This document shows, one piece after another, positions 57,096 to 64,000 of a stretch of DNA of 64,000 nt. The DNA lies in contig NC_084708.1 of NCBI RefSeq assembly GCF_033807575.1, forward strand, positions 5,170,501 to 5,234,500. Reading direction: 5' to 3'. Positions within the stretch are counted from its first letter, which is position 1. The number at the start of each line of letters is the position of its first letter. A program made the translations under genes and the position numbers. Under the pieces are notes generated by a model that saw only the letters and a list, made by a program, of their open reading frames with translations, ran no database searches and was not told where the DNA came from. The DNA comes from Cydia pomonella (Eukaryota; Arthropoda; Insecta; Lepidoptera; Tortricidae).

Positions 57096-58853
57096 TTTTT
57101 AGGGTTCCGTAGTCAACTAGGAACCCTTATAGTTTCGCCATGTCCGTCTGTCTGTCTGTCTGTCCGAGGCTTTGCTCCGTGGTCGTTAGTGCTAGAAAGC
57201 TGAAATTCGGCATGGATATATAAATCAATAAAGCCGACAAAGTCGTACAATAAAATCTAAAAATTTTTTTTTTTTGAGGGTACCCCAAAAATTCACCCCT
57301 ACACGTAAAATGGGGGTGAATTTTTTTTTTTTGCTTCAATCCTACGGTGTGGGGTATCGTTGGAAAGGTATTTCAAAACTAATAGGGGTTTTCAACTAGG
57401 GAATGCAAAAACCGGAGGTTTTTCAAAACCGGTTTTTTCTTCGGTTTTACAAAAAAAAAACGAAACCGGTTAAAACCGGTTTCGTTTTTAGAATCAACAA
57501 TTCTTAAATTCATCGCCATGGAATAAAGAAAAGATTGCTTCACGTGTAAAAACGAATGCTAGTATAGTATATACACGATTTTATCACGAAATTAAAGACA
57601 GAATATCTGACTATTTTATTGTATTCTATGGGAATTGTCAAATGACTTAATGTTATTTGTAACTAGGAATAGGAACAAACCAATTTTATTAAATTATTTT
57701 TTTGGTTTTTTGTTTAGACATTGTCATTTGTCATTTTTTCTTAAATATATGACAATATCAATTTATAATTTAATGTTATTTGTCTTAAATCAAATGGCCC
57801 AATCCGAAATCTTGCTCTAAGTTTTTCGCTGTCTTCTAGTATATTAGAAACTGATGATGTTAGCTTAAACTGGGCAAACACAGGTAGTCAAGTAATTCCA
57901 TTCTTTAGGGTTTGAACTACCCTTTCCTATTAGTGCGAAAGAAACAAAAAAGGTTGTCGGTAAGTCGTTATCACCGAACCAACCAAAAGACTCTAAAGCT
58001 GCCATTGATATAATTGATTACGTGGAATTTTTCAACAGCGCATCGCATAATAAAATTATAAATAAGACCTTTTATACCCATTTTTATTAAAAAGTACTAC
58101 TATACAATTCGTACACCAGCACGGATGTCCTGCCACTGCCAATACTTTAAATTATTTAAATCTTTCGTATTTTTGTATTTTGTACCGTAAAAATTCATTT
58201 AGCGTTACAAATGATCAAACTAACACAACACCACATTATTTGATTTGATGTCGATTCAACCGGTTTAGGACCGGTTTATACCCTTATAATGAATAAAACA
58301 TGCAACTTAGGTAAATAAATAAAAAAACCGAATAAAACCGAAACCGGTTTTTTCAAATTCTAAAAACCCGGTTTTGGGTTTCCGTCAAAAATCCGGTTTT
58401 TTCGGTTTCGGTTAAAACCGGTTTGCATTCCCTATTTTCAACAAACATTTTTTGATAAAGTGAATATATTCGGAGATAATCGCTCCGAAAAAAAAAAAAA
58501 ATGTGTCCGAAAATGTGTCCCCCCCTCTAACTTTTGAACCATAGGTCCAAAAAATATGAAAAATATCGTGGAAGTAGAGCTTAAGAAAGACATTAAATGA
58601 AAATTATAGCGGACATGATCAGTTTAGCTGTTTTTGAGTTATCGCAAAAAGTTTCCCCTTCATAGTAAAAAGACTTTAATTAGGTACTGATTGTGCAAAT
58701 TTGCCTATTTGTTTAACTCGCGTGAAAGGTATCGTTTCATCCCTTGGTTAACAATTTACTATACTTTAAGCTCCAGTTTAGCTTATTGTGACGGAAGAGT
58801 AACTACGGAACCCTACACTGAGCGTGGCCCGACATGCTCTTGGCCGGTTTTTT
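57096..58853. repeat. Interspersed repeat AGGGTTCCGTAGTCAACTAGG, copy interrupted by a hAT element
   Basis: Collinear with 8278-8936 from TTAGGGTTCCGTAGTC to GACATGCTCTTGGCCGG, except for the 1038-bp insertion at 57397-58434. It includes a (TCTG)n run at 57143-57163. Confidence 0.85.
57397..58434. mobile_element. hAT non-autonomous element, 1038 bp, 8-bp target duplication
   Basis: TTTTCAAC on both sides; the uninterrupted copy at 8278-8936 has a single site. TIRs TAGGGAATGCAAA and TTTGCATTCCCTA, followed by many AAACCGGTTT blocks. No transposase frame. Confidence 0.92.
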
Positions 58854-59477
58854 TAAATTATTTTGTTTTCGGGTCCGAGACGTTGCGTATTAAGCATGAT
58901 ATGAGTATAATGATTAGTGGCTACGAAATAGTACGTTTATTTTAATTTCGCAATGTTCCTTCTGGAGCAGGTCCATGAAACTTTTGTATAATGTAGAATA
59001 TAAACTGGTTCATTTTTGAAAAAAAAATGGTGTGTGTACCATGAGCCAAACTTGATATACAGGGTGATTCTTTTTTTATTTTTGTTTTTTTTACAAGAAT
59101 TTAAATGGTTAGCGGGTTAATATTTTTTTAGCACATAGCTTTTAGTCTTATTAATATTAGTCCAAAATTTCAAATTCATCACTTTCATAGTTTAGGAAAA
59201 AAAAATTAAAACAGTTTTGGGGTTAATCGGGTGTTTTTCACCCCCAGGGGGTAACAGAGGGATGAAACTTTGTGCAGAGTATAACCTCCCCAAAAGGCAT
59301 CGTTTGATTACAGTTTCGGCCCAAAATCGCTGGGGGCAGTTTTTCCTAGGCTATCCTGCTACACCCTTTGCGCGTCATGGTGGATGACACAAACTATGCC
59401 TATTCTTTAAAATCATTAAAATAAAATGACAAAAGTTTTAAACGAAGGTGACACACTAGAAATATTACTTAATTGGT

Positions 59478-59663
59478 TTATCTGTAGTCACATTTCCTAA
59501 AATATGTTTGAGTCACATTTTTACAAAGCATCTCGTTTTCATCAGTAATAAATTTGTCTTGTACAGACGAAATCATCACGTTTTGGCAAAAAAGTAAGCA
59601 TTTAAATTTATCAGCCATCTTGAAAAAACTAAAATCTTGTTCATTGACTTTGACGTATCGCAA
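59478..59663 (-). CDS. Short open frame divergent from the peptidase gene; possible exon or remnant
   Basis: 61 codons with an internal start MADKFKCLLFCQN at about 59618. Contains scattered Cys (KCLLFC, NEMLCKN, RKCDYR) and looks more protein-like than chance, but no family is recognised and no convincing donor or continuation is found. It starts about 80-130 bp from the peptidase start on the opposite strand, so the two could share a promoter. Confidence 0.22.
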   Translation of the reverse strand: MRYVKVNEQDFSFFKMADKFKCLLFCQNVMISSVQDKFITDENEMLCKNVTQTYFRKCDYR

Positions 59664-59745
59664 ACCATTTTCATTCCTTGCTCATTTATTACGTAAATCA
59701 GCGAGCATAAGAACTTTATCGTAACAGGCAAGGATTCACATAAAA

Positions 59746-61149
59746 ATGCTTAAAGTAGCGACTACGTTGCGACTGCTGTCCTCCCAGGGCGTGCAGGTCA
59801 GGTCCTTAGCTACCGCCGTCGGTTACAAGCAGGCACTAGTCAACGTTCCACCGACCAGGCTTACAGTGCTCGACAATGGACTGCGAGTTGCCTCCGAGGA
59901 CTCCGGCGCCGCCACGGCGACCGTTGGCCTGTGGATTGATGCCGGCTCCAGGTACGAGAACTCTAAAAACAACGGAGTCGCTCATTTCTTAGAACACATG
60001 GCTTTCAAAGGCACCAGCAAAAGATCGCAGACCGACCTAGAGTTGCTCGTCGAGAACATGGGAGCGCATTTAAATGCGTACACGTCTCGGGAACAGACCG
60101 TGTTTTACGCTAAATGCCTCGCGAATGACGTGCCCGCGGCCGTCGAGATCCTTGCCGACATTATTCAGAATTCGTCGCTCGCTGAACCCGAAATCGAACG
60201 CGAACGAGGCGTGATCCTCCGAGAGATGCAGGATGTCGAAAGCAACCTGCAAGAGGTCGTATTCGACCACTTACACGCCACTGCCTTCCAAGGCACACCC
60301 CTAGGACAGACCATCTTGGGACCCACCAAGAACATTAAGAAGATCTCCAAGGCTGACTTGCAGCAGTACATCAAGACACACTACCAGCCAGCGCGCATCG
60401 TGCTGTCTGGCGCCGGTGGTGTTGAGCATGAGAAGCTGGTAGACCTTGCCAACAAGCACTTGGGCAAACTGAAGAACACAGCTCTTGATGTCCCTGAAAT
60501 TGCTCCCTGCCGCTACACTGGTTCTGAAATCAGAGTCCGTGATGACTCCATGCCCCTGGCTCATGTGGCTATTGCTGTTGAAGGTGCTGGTTGGACCGAT
60601 GCTGATAACATTCCTCTAATGGTTGCAAATACTCTTATTGGAGCTTGGGACCGATCCCAGGGCGGTGGCGCCAACAACGCCTCAGTGCTCGCCCGCGCTG
60701 CATCCTCTGAAGGCCTATGCCACAGCTTCCAGTCCTTCAACACTTGCTACAAGGACACTGGTCTGTGGGGCATTTACTTTGTTGCTGAGCCCCTCCAGAT
60801 TGAGGACATGGTCTACAACATCCAGTCTGAATGGATGAAGCTCTGCATTTCTGTCACCGAGGGAGAAGTTGAGCGTGCAAAGAACCTGTTAAAGACAAAC
60901 ATGCTCCTACAGCTCGATGGCACTACCCCTGTCTGTGAAGACATCGGTCGCCAGATGCTCTGCTACAACCGCAGAATCCCTATCCACGAATTAGATGCTC
61001 GCATTGATGCTGTCACTGCCGCAAACATCCGTGACGTCTGCTACAAATACATCTATGACAAATGCCCTGCAGTTGCTGCTGTTGGTCCCACAGAAGGCTT
61101 ACCCGACTACACCAGGCTCCGCGCCGGCATGTACTGGCTTAGGGCGTAA
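59746..61149 (+). CDS. PMPCB: Mitochondrial processing peptidase, beta subunit
   Basis: 467 aa, one uninterrupted exon. M16-family metallopeptidase that, with the alpha subunit, removes presequences from imported proteins in the matrix. The inverted zinc motif H80-F-L-E83-H84 is intact and the third ligand E160 is exactly 76 residues after H84, so the protein should be catalytic rather than only a complex III core subunit (UQCRC1). The N-terminus MLKVATTLRLLSSQGVQVRS is a typical arginine-rich presequence without acidic residues. The glycine-rich segment near residue 300 (RSQGGGANN) and the C-terminal GMYWLR fit the family; length is normal. The start is fixed by the targeting peptide. The lack of introns could be secondary loss or an old retrocopy; no poly(A) tract or target duplication is seen. 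Confidence 0.96.
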   Translation: MLKVATTLRLLSSQGVQVRSLATAVGYKQALVNVPPTRLTVLDNGLRVASEDSGAATATVGLWIDAGSRYENSKNNGVAHFLEHMAFKGTSKRSQTDLELLVENMGAHLNAYTSREQTVFYAKCLANDVPAAVEILADIIQNSSLAEPEIERERGVILREMQDVESNLQEVVFDHLHATAFQGTPLGQTILGPTKNIKKISKADLQQYIKTHYQPARIVLSGAGGVEHEKLVDLANKHLGKLKNTALDVPEIAPCRYTGSEIRVRDDSMPLAHVAIAVEGAGWTDADNIPLMVANTLIGAWDRSQGGGANNASVLARAASSEGLCHSFQSFNTCYKDTGLWGIYFVAEPLQIEDMVYNIQSEWMKLCISVTEGEVERAKNLLKTNMLLQLDGTTPVCEDIGRQMLCYNRRIPIHELDARIDAVTAANIRDVCYKYIYDKCPAVAAVGPTEGLPDYTRLRAGMYWLRA

Positions 61150-61282
61150 ATTAATGTAATTATTGTCATAGATAATCTTTTAGAATCTTTATTTAAATCA
61201 GTCAACAACACATTAAATCTACTGATCCCAAATGTCTGTTGTTTTATTACATTAAAACACAATGTCTTTGGTGGAATGTGTA

Positions 61283-61288
61283 TTTATT
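61283..61288 (-). terminator. Putative poly(A) signal of COG3
   Basis: AATAAA on the minus strand (TTTATT on plus), about 175 nt after the COG3 stop. Confidence 0.45.
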
Positions 61289-61314
61289 ATAGGAGAATAA
61301 GTAAATGAGATGGA

Positions 61315-61320
61315 AATAAA
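61315..61320 (+). terminator. Putative poly(A) signal of the peptidase gene
   Basis: AATAAA on the plus strand, 166 nt after the stop. Weaker ATTAAA signals occur earlier, at 61212 and 61251. Confidence 0.45.
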
Positions 61321-61460
61321 CAATTCTGTTTTCCAATACACATGTTTTCATTTATAAATTATCATAGATAAAATTTGAAGCCAATACTTAAAATTACATA
61401 TTGCGATAAATATAAATTTAACAAAGTACTTCATTTCAAGCCCATATCTCCCCATAATTA

Positions 61461-61718
61461 TCACACATTCATAGTTCCTGTGGCCTCACTGAGCTCCTTC
61501 TCCTGAACGCTGGTAACACTGGGCTTACGCACTGTGCTGGTCTTCCTCTTTGTCCCATAAGGCAACACCGGCTCATTGTGGCTGATGAGACTGGCCGAGG
61601 ATATGAATACGGAGATCTGCTCGTGCGTGGGACAGGCCACTAGGAGCGCGTCTTCATAAGAATAGCCTCCGTTCGTTAGAAGCTGCTCGATTTGCACGAA
61701 GTAGCCGACAACGTTGTT
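61461..61718 (-). CDS. COG3: COG3 last exon
   Basis: NNVVGYFVQIEQLLTNGGYS, then ACPTHEQISVFIS, and a Ser/Thr/Lys-rich tail ending ATGTMNV and a stop at 61461-61463. Confidence 0.93.
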   Translation of the reverse strand, partial: NNVVGYFVQIEQLLTNGGYSYEDALLVACPTHEQISVFISSASLISHNEPVLPYGTKRKTSTVRKPSVTSVQEKELSEATGTMNV

Positions 61719-63688
61719 CTGAAAAAAAATGGAAGGGTTAATGACTTAATGAGACAATGAAGTTCTTAAGTAATAAAGTAACATTAATTGCATGTATAAT
61801 ACGCAAGTAAGTATAATGGGTTAGCACGTTATCTTTTCGCGGATTAGCAAAGTAATAGTTATTGCTTTAAATAATATGTGAATTTCCGCAAAGTAATGCC
61901 TGATTCTATTAATTTTTTTAGGTAAGTTAAATACTTACCTAAAAAAATTTCAATTTTAGGAACCGTGCGCATCGGAAGATCTGCCATCTTGGGACATAAA
62001 TCGAAAACTTGAACTTGGCACTGACGATAATAAACAGGCTCCATCTAATAAGCAGCTGCGCGCGTCAGTTGACATCTTTGGTGGCTAAAGGCTTAAGTAG
62101 TTGCCACAAAAAAATCTTTACCCTAATAGGCCTGAACAGTATAAACTCCGTCTCCTTGTTAGCCAGGTACAGTTGCATGGATCGCTGCAGCGAAGCCAGA
62201 TGCGCTTTGATGAGCCTCTGCGCTTCCTTCACCACAACCGCCATCTCTTCAGGTGAGGCCCACGGCTGGCTCCTGATCTGATCTGCTGGGGTAAAGGCTT
62301 GTACCTGGTAATGGAGACAGAACCTTTAGTCAGGCGGGTCTACACAGAGCGAGCATACGCGCGAGGCAATGTTCTCGCGCACAAACCGACCAGTATAGAC
62401 GTGCCTCGGCGCGCTCAAGCGAGGAAAACGCGCGCGCCGCCTCGGCCGAGTCTATACTGGCAAGTTTGTGCCCGAGAAAATTGCCTCGTGCGTATGATCG
62501 CTCTGTGTGGGCCCGCCTAATGATACCTATACAAATATTCGTAATAAACATTTGATAATTTTCTTACAGACTAAGCCGGGAAGCAGTATGAAATATAGGT
62601 AAGCAAAATGGGGGCGAATGTTATACTGCGACTTTCCCGCATAGACAGATAGACACCATGTGCACGATTTTGAAAGTTGCCATACAAATTTTGCTGTCAC
62701 TATTTGTCACTGTGACGGTATTCGATAAAATCCCGAATATACGGAAAAATTATCGCCGTGTATCCTTAGTGGTTTGGAATATTGCTAATATTGGTCAAAA
62801 ACTATAATCTTGAATCATATTTGTTTGTTAGGGACCTTACGCGGTATAGTCTGCTATCTTGTGGTCTAAATTAGAAACGTAAACTTGACATTGAGAGTTT
62901 GCGCTAATAGGCTCTTGCTGCGTTTGGTTCGACGTATTTACTATTCAGAAATTTATTAAAAGTACTCTAGTCACACCTGATGGAAAGTGAAAACAGGGCC
63001 TAAGATGGAGCTCACCGGTTCAGTCGCAGCTAAGAACTCATAAGCTCACATAGCATTTGCAAAAAAATGAGTGCCATCTTGAGTGTGCATAATACTATCG
63101 CGGTAAGAGACAGAGGGCTCCAGTGCTATCACCTAGAATTCACGCGTGCTCCAATAACTTGTAACTTATTCTTTCGACTATCATGTTATTTTTTTCATAA
63201 CAGGTAAATTTCAACATAAAAGTTGGAAGTTAACCACAACTTTACTAACCTTTTCAACAAAAGTAAGCAGCGGCCCAGACAAAATCTCAGTCGCATGCCT
63301 AATGAACATCTCACAGCAACTCTTCAACTGCCTATCCACCTCCTTCCTCGAATCCAGCAAATGCTCCTTCACCATCGGCGTGCCTTCCAACAAGAACTCT
63401 AGCAAAGCATTGTTACTGTTCAACGAAAATATCTGTTTAGGGCGCTGCAGTAAACCATATGCTGCATTTTTCATATTACTGAAGTCTAAAGTTGTTTCCT
63501 TTATGACGAAGTCGACTTGGAAAGGGGCGATTTGTTCTCTGAGAATGAGGAGGTGTTTGATTTGGAAGAGCTCGCCGTCGATGTTGGTTTGCGTGGCGCA
63601 GATCTGCTTGCAGGCGCTGTCCAGGCTTTGTACGCAGAGGGAGATCGCTTCTTGCGCTAGGCCTTGGAATACTTTCTTTTCTAAACAT
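61461..63688 (-). CDS. COG3: Conserved oligomeric Golgi complex subunit 3, C-terminal exons (partial)
   Basis: Three minus-strand exons, 63688-63250, 62304-62122 and 61718-61461, encode the last 292 residues of COG3. COG3 is a lobe A subunit of the COG tether that captures retrograde vesicles at the Golgi and keeps glycosylation enzymes in place. Conserved phrases: KVFQGLAQEAI, DGELFQIKHLLILREQIAPF, SLNSNNALLEFLLEGTP, DSRKEVDRQLKSCCE, MQLYLANKETEFILF and the ending PTHEQISVFIS. Junctions: GTTACAG/A, AAG/GTTAGT, TTACCAG/G, AGG/GTAAAG and TTTTTCAG/A, phases consistent. Human COG3 is about 828 aa, so roughly two thirds lie beyond the right edge. Identity is firm. Confidence 0.95.
62122..62304 (-). 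CDS. COG3: COG3 exon (second from last)
   Basis: 183 nt, 61 whole codons: VQAFTPADQIRSQPWASPEE to TEFILFRPIR. Its acceptor lies 25 bp from a MITE (62329-62517). Confidence 0.93.
62329..62517. mobile_element. GC-rich palindromic MITE, TA target, copy 3, in COG3 intron
   Basis: TA, GTCAGGCGGGTCTACACAG ... CTGTGTGGGCCCGCC, TA. 189 bp, arms nearly fully inverted. It ends 25 bp before the 3' splice site of the downstream COG3 exon. Confidence 0.88.
62520..63249. other. Rest of COG3 intron; no feature seen
   Basis: AT-rich. Neither strand shows a coding signal. Confidence 0.45.
63250..63688 (-). CDS. COG3: COG3 exon (third from last)
   Basis: 439 nt; first base completes a codon from the missing upstream exon, then CLEKKVFQGLAQEAISL onward to FVEK. 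Donor GTTAGT. Confidence 0.93.
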
Positions 63689-63734
63689 CTGTAACAAAAT
63701 CATGTTCAGAAACAACCTTATTCAATAAAAATCG

Positions 63735-63850
63735 GCTTCGAGCATGTAATGCCTCTGGTGTTGCAGGCGTCCATAGGCTACGGTGACTGCTTACTATCAG
63801 GCGGGCCGTATGCTTGTTTGCCAACGTCGTGGTATAAAAAAAAAATCCTA
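63735..63850. repeat. Lepidopteran short interspersed repeat (CAGGCGGGCCGTATGC)
   Basis: GCCTCTGGTGTTGCAGGCGT, then GGTGACTGCTTACTATCAGG and CGGGCCGTATGCTTGTTTGC, then TCGTGGTATAAAA and an A-run. I know this phrase order from many lepidopteran introns. It ends in an A-rich tail like a SINE and lies in a COG3 intron. Confidence 0.7.
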
Positions 63851-64000
63851 GAGAATTTTTAGAGAATTGAATACTATTACCGGTATCCCCACGGAAAAAT
63901 TCTAAAATTGTGAAACTGTCCAAATGAAAAAAAAAAATGGAATCTTTTGACATTTTTATGTGGGGAATGAAATTACCCATTAGGTATAAAATGGAAACGC

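Larger units (their letters stand above)
56506..59370. mobile_element. Long-inverted-repeat element, 430-bp arms, with nested elements
   Basis: The left arm 56506-56935 (CAAAGGGTGTAGCAGGATAG ... ATTGCGAAATTAA) is the near-exact inverted copy of 58942-59370. Both carry GATTTTGGGCCGAAACTG and GTTACCCCC-type blocks. About 2.0 kb between the arms is mostly occupied by the repeat 57096-58853. No transposase. No clear target duplication at the outer ends: the right end abuts a remnant of the GTGTCATTC MITE and the left end abuts a truncated MITE. Confidence 0.82.

Noticed and set aside
59746..61149. Calling the peptidase gene UQCRC1 (core protein 1)
   Set aside because: HFLEH and the distal Glu at spacing 76 are intact, as expected for catalytic beta-MPP. 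In some organisms one protein serves both roles, so a dual role is not excluded.
63681..63980. 99-codon minus-strand open frame near the right edge
   Set aside because: Its middle is the translated SINE-like repeat at 63735-63850 and the rest is AT-rich intron.

Overview
This 64 kb window is nuclear DNA of an insect, most likely a ditrysian moth or butterfly (Lepidoptera). Reasons: split genes with GT-AG introns and AATAAA poly(A) signals, a eukaryotic tRNA-His gene, metazoan mitochondrial and Golgi genes, and dense repeats of types common in Lepidoptera: RTE-like and other LINE ends, tRNA-derived SINEs, TA-flanked MITEs, hAT MITEs with exact 8-bp target duplications, and Helitron-like elements with an ACCGAGC-AAA-GCTCGGT hairpin. 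There is no operon, phage or CRISPR structure. All coordinates, splice sites and alignments were read by eye.

Layout. (1) 1-11.5 kb: gene-poor DNA with a decayed RTE-like LINE, another LINE end carrying a nested MITE, and several MITEs. (2) 11.5-24.2 kb: a probable minus-strand gene for an unrecognised, disordered, basic protein. I assembled it from a GC-rich 3' exon (12716-11551), two small coding exons (18242-18188, 20692-20567) and a possible 5' UTR exon near 24.1 kb. An intact tRNA-His(GUG) and a ~770-bp near-perfect palindrome lie in its first coding intron. (3) 24.7-27.6 kb: a GC-rich block with about twenty copies of GGCCTTCGGCC, followed by a ~248-bp tandem array. (4) 31.6-55.1 kb: SLC25A32-like mitochondrial folate/FAD carrier on the minus strand. 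Every exon was placed with consistent phase. It has two alternative C-terminal ends, giving 308 or 319 residues, and a decayed copy of exon 3 that is split by a solo LTR. (5) 56.3-59.4 kb: a 2.9-kb long-inverted-repeat element holding two further nested elements. (6) 59.7-61.15 kb: intronless beta subunit of the mitochondrial processing peptidase, plus strand. (7) 61.46-63.69 kb: the last three exons of COG3, minus strand, convergent with the peptidase gene; upstream exons lie outside the window.

The recognised genes are housekeeping: import of a folate-type cofactor into mitochondria, removal of mitochondrial presequences, and retrograde Golgi tethering. They look like independent neighbours. 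The most interesting points are the two carrier C-termini (a duplicated last helix selected by an intra-exonic donor), the unrecognised gene with two open frames over the start of its last exon, the layered insertions datable from paralogous empty sites, and the large perfect inverted repeats that could form dsRNA hairpins.
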